Positions 1 to 8,654 are shown, numbered from the stretch's first letter. The stretch: DNA of 64,000 nt from Calothrix sp. PCC 7716 (GCF_019977735.1 NZ_AP025018.1:2418001-2482000); one strand, 5' to 3'. The notes: generated from the sequence alone by a model not told the origin. Numbers and translations: made by a program.

Positions 1-206
1 TGATATACTTTGCCATCTACCAAGCTAACTGGGGTTTGGCGCCGATTATATAAAAACTCCATTAATATATCGAATCCATTATCACCACGACTAACTAACT
101 GGGGAATCAGCTGTTGTTGAGCTTGAAAAGACCCATCAATTAACTGGACGCGGAGTGAATCAATATCACTTGGATAGCTTGATAAAATCATTGGGTCTGT
201 CGTCAT
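1..206 (-). CDS. GUN4-like protein, N-terminal part only
   Basis: The reverse strand encodes an open frame from an ATG at 206 that runs off the left edge of the window, giving about 68 residues. It begins MTTDPMILSS and continues through QQQLIPQLVSRG, MEFLYNRRQTP and a final VDGKVY. This matches my memory of the helical N-terminal domain that precedes the porphyrin-binding GUN4 core in cyanobacteria. GUN4 proteins bind protoporphyrin and Mg-protoporphyrin and stimulate magnesium chelatase in chlorophyll synthesis. The core domain lies outside the window, so a GUN4-domain paralogue with another role is possible. A small ribbon-helix-helix gene lies just upstream on the same strand. Confidence 0.7.
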   Translation of the reverse strand, partial: MTTDPMILSSYPSDIDSLRVQLIDGSFQAQQQLIPQLVSRGDNGFDILMEFLYNRRQTPVSLVDGKVY

Positions 207-229
207 GCAATCTCTCTTAAAAACACAGT

Positions 230-409
230 CTAAAGATTTGTAGATTTGTTAAGGGAATGAGTATGGTTAGATGAAGCGAATTTGCCTAAAGTTCTGATAA
301 ATTCGCGCAAAATGTCGGTTTTTGTCCGACCCACCGCTTGACAGTGCGTTTCTAACATAGCAAACTCTTGCTCACTCACCCGAATCGTAATTTCGCGTTT
401 TTGGGTCAT
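230..409 (-). CDS. small ribbon-helix-helix DNA-binding protein
   Basis: This is a 59-residue ORF starting at ATG 409 and ending in TAG. The start MTQKREITIRVSEQEFAML has the short beta strand followed by a helix typical of MetJ/Arc/CopG-type ribbon-helix-helix proteins. The second helix is GRTKTDILREFIRTLGKF. Such proteins are dimeric repressors, often antitoxins. No toxin gene is adjacent: the next gene on the strand is the GUN4-like gene 24 bp downstream. It may be an orphan regulator. Confidence 0.7.
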   Translation of the reverse strand: MTQKREITIRVSEQEFAMLETHCQAVGRTKTDILREFIRTLGKFASSNHTHSLNKSTNL

Positions 410-763
410 TTGCTGCTATTTTGCTGTATATCTAAGAGCCTACACTAATCAGGCGCCCTTTATAGAGCAAAAATTACAAATACTTAGCATTCATATAGTC
501 AATGATTATCAGTATGTTCAAATAGTACTAATGAATGTCCCAGTCACAATCCACAATTTATTTGAACTTGCTATATAATTCGTACATTGAGATTGGAGTT
601 TGCATAGGACAAATGCATTACTTGAATTGGCTCTGATAAATAGGCGCCTCATTGATGTGAGAATAGAACAGGAAAATCTGCGGAAACGAGACGTGTTTGT
701 TTAATAAACCCGAACCTACTAACGGGTTATATTGTGTTGCGGCAAAAATTTAGGAGTGTTGTA
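410..763. other. intergenic region between divergent genes
   Basis: This 354-bp gap separates the ribbon-helix-helix gene from icd, which is transcribed the other way, so it should hold promoters for both. It contains two GGCGCC sites and an AT-rich TATATAAT stretch near 572. I could not place a convincing -35/-10 pair or a perfect NtcA site (GTA-N8-TAC). Confidence 0.5.
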
Positions 764-2185
764 ATGTACGAAAAGCTTACCCCACCTACCACGGGAGAAA
801 AGGTTACTTTTAAAAACGGTGAACCAGTGGTTCCAGACAATCCAATTATACCGTTTATTCGAGGTGATGGTACGGGGATCGATATTTGGCCAGCGACTCA
901 GAAAGTTTTAGATGCAGCAGTTGAAACCGCATATAAAGGTAAACGTCAAATTAGCTGGTTTAAAGTTTATGCAGGTGATGAAGCTTGTGATTTATATGGT
1001 ACATATCAGTATTTACCTCAAGATACTTTAACTGCGATTAAAGAATATGGTTTAGCTATTAAAGGTCCTCTTACTACTCCTGTTGGGGGTGGTATTCGCT
1101 CTTTAAATGTGGCTTTACGTCAAATTTTTGACCTTTATGCTTGTGTACGTCCTTGTCGCTATTATGCTGGGACACCATCTCCTCACAAGAACCCTGAAAA
1201 GCTAGATGTAATTGTTTACCGTGAAAACACTGAAGATATTTATTTAGGTATTGAGTGGAAACAAGGTGATGAAATTGGCGCCAGGTTAATTAAGCTTTTA
1301 AACGAAGAACTTATACCAGCGACTCCCGAACACGGTAAAAAACGAATCCCTCTTGATTCGGGTATTGGTATAAAACCGATTAGTAAAACTGGTTCGCAGC
1401 GTTTAGTTCGACGCGCTATTAAACACGCTTTAACGTTACCAAAACACAAGCAGATGGTGACTTTGGTACATAAGGGTAATATTATGAAGTACACCGAAGG
1501 CGCTTTTCGTGACTGGGGTTATGAATTAGCGACAAGTGAGTTTCGTAACGAGTGTGTTACTGAGCGCGAATCATGGATTTTAGAAAATAAAGAAAAGAAT
1601 CCTAATATTACCTTAGAAGAAAACGCGCACATGATAGACCCTGGATATGATGCGCTCACACCAGAGAAAAAAGCGCAAATAGTCAAGGAAGTTGAAACAG
1701 TTCTTAAGGCAATTTGGGATACTCACGGTGCAGGCAAGTGGAAAGATAAAATTATGGTTAATGACCGTATTGCCGACAGTATTTTTCAACAAATTCAAAC
1801 TCGTCCCGATGAGTATTCGATTTTGGCTACGATGAACCTTAACGGAGACTACTTGTCTGATGCTGCTGCTGCAATAGTTGGTGGTTTGGGTATGGGACCC
1901 GGCGCCAATATTGGTGATGCGTGTGCGGTATTTGAAGCAACCCACGGAACGGCGCCGAAACATGCTGGTTTAGACCGAATTAACCCAGGTTCGGTGATAC
2001 TGTCTGGGGTAATGATGCTTGAGTATATGGGTTGGCAAGAAGCTGCTGACTTAATTAAAAAGGGACTAGGAGGCGCCATTGCTTCGGGTCAAGTTACCTA
2101 CGACCTAGCACGGTTGATGGAACCCGCTGTTGAGCCTCTCAAGTGTTCCGAATTTGCCGACGCAATAATCAAAAGGTTCAATTAG
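764..2185 (+). CDS. icd: NADP-dependent isocitrate dehydrogenase
   Basis: The enzyme oxidatively decarboxylates isocitrate to 2-oxoglutarate. In cyanobacteria this product is the carbon skeleton for ammonium assimilation and the signal for nitrogen status. The frame is open from a GTG at 734, but cyanobacterial Icd proteins begin MY(D/E)K(I/L)TPPTTG. The ATG at 764 has an AGGAG at 752-756, so I start there (473 residues). The family signature [17 protein letters not shown] and the substrate-loop region [19 protein letters not shown] are intact. The protein is longer than E. coli Icd (416 residues), as is usual in cyanobacteria, because of an insertion in the middle containing [11 protein letters not shown]. 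Aconitase lies about 10 kb downstream on the same strand. Confidence 0.97.
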   Translation: MYEKLTPPTTGEKVTFKNGEPVVPDNPIIPFIRGDGTGIDIWPATQKVLDAAVETAYKGKRQISWFKVYAGDEACDLYGTYQYLPQDTLTAIKEYGLAIKGPLTTPVGGGIRSLNVALRQIFDLYACVRPCRYYAGTPSPHKNPEKLDVIVYRENTEDIYLGIEWKQGDEIGARLIKLLNEELIPATPEHGKKRIPLDSGIGIKPISKTGSQRLVRRAIKHALTLPKHKQMVTLVHKGNIMKYTEGAFRDWGYELATSEFRNECVTERESWILENKEKNPNITLEENAHMIDPGYDALTPEKKAQIVKEVETVLKAIWDTHGAGKWKDKIMVNDRIADSIFQQIQTRPDEYSILATMNLNGDYLSDAAAAIVGGLGMGPGANIGDACAVFEATHGTAPKHAGLDRINPGSVILSGVMMLEYMGWQEAADLIKKGLGGAIASGQVTYDLARLMEPAVEPLKCSEFADAIIKRFN

Positions 2186-2522
2186 TTAATAATTGTTTAA
2201 CATTTGGGTGAAGAATAAAAGGAGTGAAAACCCTTGACAGCAAACGTTTTCATTTACTTTTAAAACTTTACCCTAACTCAATTCATTACTTTAGATTTTT
2301 ACACTTCAACCTTGCGGTCGAATAAACATCTTTATAAATACTACGTGTGGATGGTGATAAGAGCGTGAAGTAGTCGTTATTATTACCTATAGTCATTTCT
2401 AGACAACTAACTTTCAATTATACTGTGAGCGGTTGACAACTAAACTTTTGAAATAAGTATTAGCTAATGGCTTACAGCTAATAGGAAACCTTTATAGCAA
2501 ATTGATAAAAGTCTAAATAATT
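2186..2522. other. intergenic region between icd and the DUF2294 gene
   Basis: This is 337 bp without a credible ORF. A TTGACA at 2433-2438 is followed by AT-rich sequence and could be the -35 box of the DUF2294 promoter, but the -10 is weak. A short inverted repeat (TTAGCTAATGGC and GCTAATAGG) lies near 2460-2482. I see no strong terminator after icd. Confidence 0.35.
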
Positions 2523-2969
2523 ATGGACATCAGAAACATGACGACTACCACACCTACCCGAGGACAAATAGAACGTACACTATCACAGCGTATTCAAGGT
2601 TTCTATCGGGAACAGCTAGGACATCAACCAAGTAAAGTTACTTGTCAATTAAATGACCGCAATTTGGTAATTGTAATCGAAGATTCTATTACACCACCGG
2701 AACAATTACTAGCACAACAAGGTCATCAAGAGTTAGCAGAACAAGTCCGTTCTGATTTAGACGAAGCAATTCGGCCCCAGCTAAAAGAGATAGTGCAAGA
2801 AATTTTGAACGTTGATGTAGTTGAAGTACTTAGCGACGCTAAGTTAGAGACTGGGCGTACTGGTATGATTGTAATTTTAAGCGACCTACCCAACTTTCGG
2901 GTTCCCTCTGCTAACGCAAAACTTAGAAGACGGGATGGAAATAATCGACACGAAGAAGAATCAAACTAA
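2523..2969 (+). CDS. DUF2294 family protein
   Basis: This 148-residue protein matches the DUF2294 family. Two alpha/beta halves are visible, with TRGQIERTLSQRIQGFYREQLG at the start and DVVEVLSDAKLETGRTGMIVIL near the end. The fold has a charged C-terminal tail (RRRDGNNRHEEESN). The biochemical function is not established. The first ATG is at 2523, with a second possible start at 2538 (MTTTTPTRGQ). It converges on the response regulator gene, whose stop codon is 4 bp beyond its own. Confidence 0.8.
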   Translation: MDIRNMTTTTPTRGQIERTLSQRIQGFYREQLGHQPSKVTCQLNDRNLVIVIEDSITPPEQLLAQQGHQELAEQVRSDLDEAIRPQLKEIVQEILNVDVVEVLSDAKLETGRTGMIVILSDLPNFRVPSANAKLRRRDGNNRHEEESN

Positions 2970-2973
2970 GCGA

Positions 2974-3429
2974 TTATTCCAAACACGAATTAATGCTGGC
3001 GTGAGGATTGAGCTTTCTATCCAGGTGTTGATGTATCATAAATTCAAAGTCCTCAATCATAAAAGGCTTTGAAAGATAATCGTCAAAACCAGCGAATAAA
3101 ATACGCTCTCGATCCTCCGCTGATGCCAAGGCCGTAACAGCGACAACGGGTATATGATAAGTCAAAGGCTCCCGCTTCAAAAGCTTTACTATATCAATAC
3201 CGCTTAAACCAGGTAATAAAACATCCAACAATATCAAGTCAGGTTGATGCTCTTTAGCTATAACAACAGCACTATAGCTATCTTGCAAGCAAATAGACCT
3301 GCACCCAACAGCGTCTAGTGCATATCTCATTAGCACTAAATTATCTTCATTATCTTCCACCACTAAAACTAGAGGTGGCATAAAGCTTTGCACCTTGTTT
3401 TGATTCATAAATTCACGCGCCAGTTCCAT
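2974..3429 (-). CDS. single-domain response regulator (CheY-like receiver)
   Basis: This 151-residue protein consists of one receiver domain and no output domain. The acidic pocket is E25/D26, the phosphoacceptor is D69 in LILLDVLLPG, the switch threonine is T99, and the lysine is K121 in the SKPF motif. It would take a phosphoryl group from a hybrid or separate histidine kinase and act through protein contacts. No kinase gene is adjacent; the nearest one is at 15.4-17.6 kb. The ORF starts at ATG 3429 with an N-terminal extension of about 15 residues before the domain. Confidence 0.93.
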   Translation of the reverse strand: MELAREFMNQNKVQSFMPPLVLVVEDNEDNLVLMRYALDAVGCRSICLQDSYSAVVIAKEHQPDLILLDVLLPGLSGIDIVKLLKREPLTYHIPVVAVTALASAEDRERILFAGFDDYLSKPFMIEDFEFMIHQHLDRKLNPHASINSCLE

Positions 3430-3902
3430 TTTGCCGTCTCCAAAAGACTAACTTTGGACTACTTTGAAAAGCCAAACTTACGCAAGGCGCCTAGGGAACG
3501 GAAAAACTGCGTTTATACTAGACTGGCTTGCGCTCAACAATGATTAGTCTGCTTGTCTTTGCTCACATACAGAACTGAGGAAAGAACTTCTCAAATAGAG
3601 CGACCGCGAATACACTTCCTCGATTATAGAAACAAATAGCAGAAAATGATATCAGTATTCTTCTCAAATCTTAATAAATTTAATTATTTTTTAAAATAAT
3701 ACAAGTAAGTTTACAAATTCAATGATTTTCTGTAACTTTTGTTACTAAATCGTGAAAATAGCAACCCCGTCAGGCGTGCCCGATAATTATATGCCCTTAA
3801 TCCAAACCATCAAATAAGTAAATTTAACTATTCAATAATTCTATATATATGTACTATCAATCCCGTAGGTTGGCTTTAGCTACGCGAACCCAACAAAACC
3901 TC
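3430..3902. other. intergenic region before the translation-factor island
   Basis: This region of about 470 bp has no credible gene. It is AT-rich in the middle (3650-3730) and holds one GGCGCC near 3486. It separates the minus-strand response regulator from the plus-strand island, whose promoter begins at 3903. Confidence 0.5.
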
Positions 3903-3932
3903 TTGACATATTTTGTAGTACAAGTGTAGTAT
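3903..3932 (+). promoter_or_regulatory. promoter with a LexA-like box
   Basis: A consensus -35 TTGACA lies at 3903-3908 and a -10-like TAGTAT at 3927-3932, spaced 18 bp. Between them is TAGTAC-AAGT-GTAGTA (3916-3931), a near-dyad overlapping the -10. It differs at one conserved base from the cyanobacterial LexA consensus RGTACNNNDGTWCB. A GAGG Shine-Dalgarno follows at 3955-3958, before the ATG at 3965. This suggests damage-inducible or otherwise repressed expression of the downstream block. The promoter is read directly from the sequence; LexA control is inference. Confidence 0.5.
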
Positions 3933-3964
3933 GTAATATAGAAACAAACTAAACGAGGAAAACA

Positions 3965-4087
3965 ATGCAAGCAGCTTACTTAACAATCAACCAACCGCAT
4001 CAAAACACTACATATACCAACCAAGTAAGTAAACTAGCCATTGTTTTCCAATATGAGCGAACATCGTTTGGGACAGATAGTAATTGA
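3965..4087 (+). CDS. 40-residue leader ORF of the translation-factor island
   Basis: The ORF begins at an ATG with a well-placed GAGG 6 bp upstream and encodes MQAAYLTINQPHQNT through FGTDSN before TGA. Its last 35 bp overlap the start of the next gene in another frame. This is the arrangement expected for a leader peptide or for translational coupling. I do not recognise a domain. It could also be the remnant of an older N-terminus. Confidence 0.45.
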   Translation: MQAAYLTINQPHQNTTYTNQVSKLAIVFQYERTSFGTDSN

Positions 4088-4736
4088 GCGTCCACGTAAC
4101 GGAAGAAGAATAAGCCAAAAGAAAGTAACAGGGTATAAAAAGTTTCTCAACCAAATTACGCTTGAAGCAAGCGAAGACGGATTATTTAGTCATTACTTGA
4201 TAAAAAACAAGTGGCGTACAAAATATTTTTCTGATAACTTATCACCATTAGAGCGTTGGTTAAAATCCAAAGTTGGGCAACCTTGGGATAGTACATACAG
4301 CGAACTATGTCAAAAAGTAGAAACCAAAACGCTTGCAGGGCAACACCTGATATCTCATTTATGGCAAATGGTAGAGCGTCATGTAATATTTATTGATGGA
4401 CTACCGTATTCTCGACAAAATTTATACCACGCTTATCCTCTAGGAAAATGGAAAGATGCACTATACGTACATCCAGAAACAGGCATTCTTTGTTTAGCGA
4501 AAAAGCTACCAAGAGCTAACAAGAAAAAACCTGATGATTTGGTAGTAATAGATAAATACAAAGAGTACCGTAAAATAAATGAATTATGGTACTTGCTTAC
4601 TTTCGATATTCCATACGGCGCCATAAATAAAAAATTGCATTCAGAAATTAGAAACATAGATGGAAGAATTTACATAGCTCGCAGGCGCCAGTGTAACAAA
4701 AAAGAAATCAAATTGATTTTGCAACAAATTAAATAA
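4053..4736 (+). CDS. conserved protein of unknown function in the translation-factor island
   Basis: I start at the ATG at 4053 (MSEHRLGQIVIERPRNG, 227 residues). The frame is also open from a TTG at 4041. The protein is strongly basic at its start. Its centre carries QPWDSTYSELCQ, GQHLISHLWQMVERHV and YVHPETGILC, followed by a lysine-rich stretch and a C-terminal IYIARRRQCNKKEIK. No membrane segment or known nuclease motif is visible. The basic charge and its place in front of L7/L12 and EF-Ts paralogues suggest a role with RNA or ribosomes, but that is inference. It is the first full-length gene after the LexA-like promoter and is probably cotranscribed with the next two genes. Confidence 0.75.
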   Translation: MSEHRLGQIVIERPRNGRRISQKKVTGYKKFLNQITLEASEDGLFSHYLIKNKWRTKYFSDNLSPLERWLKSKVGQPWDSTYSELCQKVETKTLAGQHLISHLWQMVERHVIFIDGLPYSRQNLYHAYPLGKWKDALYVHPETGILCLAKKLPRANKKKPDDLVVIDKYKEYRKINELWYLLTFDIPYGAINKKLHSEIRNIDGRIYIARRRQCNKKEIKLILQQIK

Positions 4737-4822
4737 TCCCCCCAACCCCCCTTAATAAGGGGGGCTTTAAGAAAAACTTTCTTTTCTCCCCCCCTTAATA
4801 AGGGGGGGTAGGGGGGGATCAT
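4737..4822. repeat. pair of CCCCTTAATAAGGGG inverted repeats
   Basis: Two copies of the palindrome CCCCCTTAATAAGGGGG, flanked by further C and G runs, sit between the unknown gene and the L7/L12 paralogue. Each can form a GC-rich hairpin. A third copy lies at 24530-24556. They may weaken transcription into the downstream genes or simply be interspersed repeats. Confidence 0.8.
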
Positions 4823-4843
4823 AATTAAATAGGAACAAAAAAA

Positions 4844-5221
4844 ATGTCATACAAAACAATAGAAATACTCGAACAACTCAAAACCTTATCCGCACTCGAA
4901 ACAACCGAACTAGTTGAGGATATTAAAGATACATTCAATTTACATCCTGCATTTAGTTTCACAACTTGTTTCCCCATACCTCTAATAGATTACGACTATT
5001 CGGCGCCCTTTGAATTTGATGTAGTACTTTTATCGGCGCCAGCTGATAAAAAAATATCAGTATTAAAAGCAGTGCGTCAAATAACAGATTTAGGTTTAAA
5101 AGAAGCAAAAGACTTTGTGGAGTCACTACCAAAAACAATCAAATCTGGAATTATTAAACCCGAAGCTGAAGATATTAAAAAGCAACTTGAAGATGCAGGC
5201 GCCTCCGTTTCAATTAGATAA
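4844..5221 (+). CDS. divergent paralogue of ribosomal protein L7/L12
   Basis: This 125-residue protein has the two-part layout of bL12. The N-terminal dimerisation helices run about residues 5-32 (IEILEQLKTLSALETTELV). The C-terminal domain covers about 57-125, with FDVVLLSAPADKKISVLKAV, GLKEAKDFVESLP and EDIKKQLEDAGASVSI. The C-terminal domain is what recruits translational GTPases to the ribosome. The hinge is abnormal: instead of a flexible Ala/Gly-rich linker it reads FSFTTCFPIPLIDYDY. The gene is not in a ribosomal protein operon (no rplJ or rpoB nearby), so it is a second copy. It lies 45 bp upstream of an EF-Ts paralogue. Confidence 0.9.
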   Translation: MSYKTIEILEQLKTLSALETTELVEDIKDTFNLHPAFSFTTCFPIPLIDYDYSAPFEFDVVLLSAPADKKISVLKAVRQITDLGLKEAKDFVESLPKTIKSGIIKPEAEDIKKQLEDAGASVSIR

Positions 5222-5265
5222 TAATGATTTAAAACCTAGCTAAATAAAGAAGGTGTAAATGTGAA

Positions 5266-5859
5266 ATGACGAACATATCAGCAAAATTAGTCCAAACGTT
5301 ACGCAAGAAAACCAATGCTGGAATGATGGACTGTAAAAAAGCATTAATTGCGAGTAACGGTGACATTGGTCAAGCAGAAGACTGGCTAAGAAAAAAATGT
5401 GTTACTTTACTAGGAAAAATTCGAGAGCGTACTACGGCAGAAGGGGTAATTGGTAGCTATATACACACAGGTGGAAAAGTCGGTGTTTTAGTAGAAGTTA
5501 ACTGCGAAACAGATTTTGTCGCGCGTACAGAAGAATTTCAAAACCTTGTACGTAACATCGCAATGCAAATCGCAGCATCTCCAGATGTGGAGTATGTAAA
5601 AGTCCAAGATATTCCTACTGATGTAGTAGAAAAAGAAAAATCTATTGCAATGGGACGCGATGACTTAGCAAATAAGCCAGAAAACATTAGAGCCAAAATT
5701 GTTACAGGCAGAATTGAGAAGCTTTTAAAAGAAATGTGCTTACTCAACCAACCTTATGCGCGCGACTCCAATATAACAATTGAAGAACTAATTAAGCAAA
5801 ACATTGCCAAACTAGGAGAAAACATCCAAGTCAAACGATTCGTTAGATATATGATGTAG
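5266..5859 (+). CDS. paralogue of elongation factor Ts
   Basis: This 197-residue protein has the EF-Ts layout. An N-terminal UBA-like domain ([22 protein letters not shown]) is followed by the core with the nucleotide-exchange motif [13 protein letters not shown] near residues 84-96 and a C-terminal [16 protein letters not shown]-Ts recycles EF-Tu by ejecting GDP. The core is intact, so exchange activity is plausible. The divergence (for example [16 protein letters not shown] where normal copies carry AGKK) and the absence of rpsB upstream show that it is not the housekeeping tsf. It follows the L7/L12 paralogue and probably shares its transcript. Confidence 0.92.
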   Translation: MTNISAKLVQTLRKKTNAGMMDCKKALIASNGDIGQAEDWLRKKCVTLLGKIRERTTAEGVIGSYIHTGGKVGVLVEVNCETDFVARTEEFQNLVRNIAMQIAASPDVEYVKVQDIPTDVVEKEKSIAMGRDDLANKPENIRAKIVTGRIEKLLKEMCLLNQPYARDSNITIEELIKQNIAKLGENIQVKRFVRYMM

Positions 5860-5868
5860 CACAGTTTT

Positions 5869-5893
5869 GTAAGGTGGGCACTGCCCACCCTAC
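5869..5893. repeat. GTGGGCACTGCCCAC interspersed hairpin
   Basis: GTAAGGTGGGCACTGCCC followed by ACCCTAC is a near-perfect palindrome. Further copies lie at 7751-7775, 23598-23622, 25621-25645 and 48650-48674. All sit at gene ends, and this one provides the TAG stop codon of the CPBP protease gene on the reverse strand. Confidence 0.9.
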
Positions 5894-6471
5894 GTTTGTT
5901 TCAACTTCCATAAATAGCTTGAAACCAAATTAGTCACAATATGAGCAACAATAGGCACAAGTAAATTACCGCTAATCAAAGCGCTATAACCAAAAATGAA
6001 TCCAACAATAGTAGCCCATGCAACATAAGGCCATTGTTGGGGGCCACTCAAATGTAAAACTCCAAAACTAACACTAGAAACAAACACAGCCAAATGACTG
6101 GCGCCTAAAGCAGGTAATAACACCCCACGAAATAATAACTCTTCGCTTAACCCAGGTAACAAACCTAACCAAATTAAATCAGGTAAAGCTAAAGGTTTTA
6201 AAACTATTTCTAGATAATAATCAGCACTGCGACGATAATCAGGACTAAAGCGATAAGCAACACCACTCAAAGCAGTAATTGCGAGTCCTAAAATAATACC
6301 CGCTCCAAATGCTGAAGAGTCCCAACGCCAAGCCATAAGTGGAACATTAGCAAATTGTAAGCAGAGTTTAGCAACTATCCATAGAATAATTGCCGTCACC
6401 CCCATAGCTATCAGCACTTGGGTGCGAGTTAAAAATGGAATTTCTGGTTCTGGGTTTTGCTGTTGCGCCAC
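5890..6471 (-). CDS. CPBP family intramembrane metalloprotease
   Basis: This 193-residue membrane protein has several hydrophobic segments. The CPBP (Abi) motifs are present: EELLFRG (glutamate pair and arginine), FGVLH (first histidine) and VAHIVTN (second histidine). The family is related to eukaryotic Rce1 CAAX proteases and the residues coordinate a metal inside the membrane. The substrate in cyanobacteria is unknown. The stop codon falls inside an interspersed hairpin repeat. Confidence 0.9.
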   Translation of the reverse strand: MAQQQNPEPEIPFLTRTQVLIAMGVTAIILWIVAKLCLQFANVPLMAWRWDSSAFGAGIILGLAITALSGVAYRFSPDYRRSADYYLEIVLKPLALPDLIWLGLLPGLSEELLFRGVLLPALGASHLAVFVSSVSFGVLHLSGPQQWPYVAWATIVGFIFGYSALISGNLLVPIVAHIVTNLVSSYLWKLKQT

Positions 6472-6579
6472 GAGTAATTTATTTAATAGTTAGGAGGAGC
6501 GGAGGGACGGGTTTAGCTGTATCTTGGTAAATAAATCGGAGATTTAGGTGAACCCGCCCGTACAGGAGTTAGGAATTCA

Positions 6580-7641
6580 TTATATATTCAAGAACCTAAG
6601 CGATGTAGTTATCGAAGTTAACGCTTCGGGGTTAACACCTGCCCTATGCGCCGCTATCACACCTACTGCTTCTAAATATGAACGTACCTGTAATGATTTT
6701 ACTCCTAGTGGTTGAGATAAGACTTTAGAATGTGTTTCGTTTTCTTCTATTGTAACAATTAAACACTTTTGACTCAAACTTAGTATTGCACTATTACCAC
6801 AAGCAGTCGCAGGTACAATCACAGCATCTACAAGACCAGCCCAAATATCATTTGGTTCACTCATATAGCCATGCTTACCTTTAACAATAAACTGCGGCGC
6901 CTTATTCAAGCCAACTAGTACGCTTGGAAGAAAAGTATAACCTATTTCCTCCGCCGCCGAACGTGGAGATAAATTTATATCCAAAGGAGGAGGCAAAAAA
7001 GCAGGTGCATGGGCACATGGTACCTCAAACTCCCGCACAATCAAATGACTAATCACCGCTTCGGCGCCAGCTATTAAGTCAACACCCTTACCCAAACGGT
7101 AATTTTTATCAGCTTCTTCATCAACTTGATCAGGAAACCGCGCCACAACAGCTACAGCGTCGGCGCCTACCTGATTTATCAAAGTATCTGCTGCCCTTAA
7201 TAAACTATCAGCATTACCAATAGTTCCCCAACTGGCGCCGGACTCCGAAGTACGTAATTCTACATTTAACGGCGCATCCGTTACTACATAATCAGTTACC
7301 GTAATTCCTAAAGTTGCCCTAGCAGCATCAACCGCTTGTAACTGCCGTAATCTTAAATCTGGCTCAATACCCTGGTCTAAAAGCAAACCTATCTTATTAT
7401 TATGAACCGGACGTAACCCCCAATCACCCGCCGCAAATTTATCAAGTCCATACCCCTCAACATACAACGCATTGGGAATGTTCCAATAAAGCATGGCACC
7501 GTTCATCACATTAGGGTGCGTAATAAGTCTATCTACAACCTGTGCCAAAGTCTTTACCACAGGTAACGCATCACCCGCATATCCGCCAATCGCGGCGCCG
7601 ATGCCAGTAGGTATAATTAAAATTGCAGTATATGGACGCAT
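6580..7641 (-). CDS. DUF3326 family protein
   Basis: This 353-residue protein matches the cyanobacterial DUF3326 family of unknown function. It starts MRPYTAILIIPTGIGA with a glycine-rich N-terminal strand-turn, and has VYWN-like ALYVEGYGLDKF, VVTDAPLNVEL and NEPNDIWAGLVD-like segments. No signal peptide or catalytic motif is recognisable. The coding strand carries five GGCGCC sites. A pair of GAAACC hairpins lies just upstream. Confidence 0.8.
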   Translation of the reverse strand: MRPYTAILIIPTGIGAAIGGYAGDALPVVKTLAQVVDRLITHPNVMNGAMLYWNIPNALYVEGYGLDKFAAGDWGLRPVHNNKIGLLLDQGIEPDLRLRQLQAVDAARATLGITVTDYVVTDAPLNVELRTSESGASWGTIGNADSLLRAADTLINQVGADAVAVVARFPDQVDEEADKNYRLGKGVDLIAGAEAVISHLIVREFEVPCAHAPAFLPPPLDINLSPRSAAEEIGYTFLPSVLVGLNKAPQFIVKGKHGYMSEPNDIWAGLVDAVIVPATACGNSAILSLSQKCLIVTIEENETHSKVLSQPLGVKSLQVRSYLEAVGVIAAHRAGVNPEALTSITTSLRFLNI

Positions 7642-7651
7642 ATAAATATTT

Positions 7652-7775
7652 GAAACCGGGTTTCTTCAACACTAAGCATAACAACCTTCACTATGTACTA
7701 AAAGAAACCCGGTTTCTCAATACACATTATGCCAAGCTGAGTAGTAAGTAGTAAGGTGGGCACTGCCCACCATAC
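7652..7775. repeat. two GAAACCCGGTTTC hairpins and a GTGGGCACTGCCCAC hairpin
   Basis: GAAACCGGGTTTC at 7652-7664 and GAAACCCGGTTTC at 7704-7716 are paired copies. They are separated by a short spacer containing AACCTTCACT, which recurs with the same pairing at 32449-32515. A GTGGGCACTGCCCAC hairpin follows at 7751-7775. These are interspersed repeats with no coding capacity. Confidence 0.85.
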
Positions 7776-7820
7776 AAATTAGTTAAGTTAATTTATACGA
7801 ATGAAGTTATTTGGCAACAA

Positions 7821-7991
7821 ATGGCAAAAACTGCCAGAATAGTGAATTGGCGCCGAAGTAGATACATGGAGTCAGTTACAGCGCTTTCTCTTGCTGCTAT
7901 AAATAAATATCGTGAAGTTTACGATTATCTGTACCCGCTAACATCAGAAGAAATTAGACAGCATTGCAATGAAGCAGTGGATTTTAACTAA
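7821..7991 (+). CDS. small hypothetical protein (56 residues)
   Basis: The ORF begins MAKTARIVNWRRSRYMES and ends TSEEIRQHCNEAVDFN. The start is basic and the end is acidic and helical. I do not recognise a family. It may be the tail of a larger gene (fragment) or a small antitoxin-like protein. It converges on the PD-(D/E)XK-like gene with a 4-bp overlap of the two stop regions. Coding status is moderately supported by the sensible amphipathic composition. Confidence 0.45.
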   Translation: MAKTARIVNWRRSRYMESVTALSLAAINKYREVYDYLYPLTSEEIRQHCNEAVDFN

Positions 7992-8590
7992 TTCTCTGCC
8001 ATCCAAACTAAAAAAGCTAAAATTTGTCCTACAGGAGGTAAAGGATAATCATTCAAATCTATCGTCAAAACCTTTTCTTGTAATTGCATGAAACGCCATT
8101 GAGTCCCATTGCAAACACAGCCATAAATCGTAGCAATGGACTGCCCTTTCATTTGGTTAAACATTTGTGCTGCTACCATCTCTGAAGCGCACTGCCCCAA
8201 ACCCGTTTTCAAGTCAGCTTTTTTTGCTTCAACCAAAATAAAAACTGGTGCTTCAATTTCAATTTGCTCTATGGAGCGACTTAATAAAAAATCACAAGTT
8301 CCGTTTAAACCTAGCGCTTCATCAACTGTAAAATCCTCGCCTGAAAAAAAGCTGATTTTTTGCTGTAAAATTTGGCGCACTTCTAATAAAACAGGGCTGA
8401 TTATTAACTCTGAACGAGCTTTCTCACTTCCTGTTGCCGTTGCTATAGGTAAACTATATTCTAAAAAATTTTGAAGTGTGCTAGAAGGTTCTAGGGGCGA
8501 TAACTGGGGTAAGAAACGCACATTTTCGCGGGTGACAATCCCAAATGCTGACTTTACACTTGTCAATGTTTTGAATTGACTGTAAGGCAC
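7988..8590 (-). CDS. PD-(D/E)XK nuclease-like protein, conserved in cyanobacteria
   Basis: This 200-residue protein carries a recognisable nuclease-fold signature. GTCDFLLSRS is followed after about 14 residues by FILVEAKKADL, giving the spaced D and E-x-K residues, and a glutamine helix follows (GQCASEMVAAQMFNQ). The family often appears as standalone genes in cyanobacteria and has been grouped with restriction-endonuclease-like folds. Target and function are unknown; no methyltransferase gene is adjacent. It starts at ATG 8590. Confidence 0.75.
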   Translation of the reverse strand: MPYSQFKTLTSVKSAFGIVTRENVRFLPQLSPLEPSSTLQNFLEYSLPIATATGSEKARSELIISPVLLEVRQILQQKISFFSGEDFTVDEALGLNGTCDFLLSRSIEQIEIEAPVFILVEAKKADLKTGLGQCASEMVAAQMFNQMKGQSIATIYGCVCNGTQWRFMQLQEKVLTIDLNDYPLPPVGQILAFLVWMAEN

Positions 8591-8654
8591 AATTTAACTC
8601 CTGTGGGATGTGTATCTTGTAGGATCAGCCGGAAAGGTGATCTATATATCTAGA

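Noticed and set aside
410-763. NtcA site upstream of icd
   Set aside because: GTA and TAC triplets near 514-530 are 11 bp apart rather than 8, so the match is poor.
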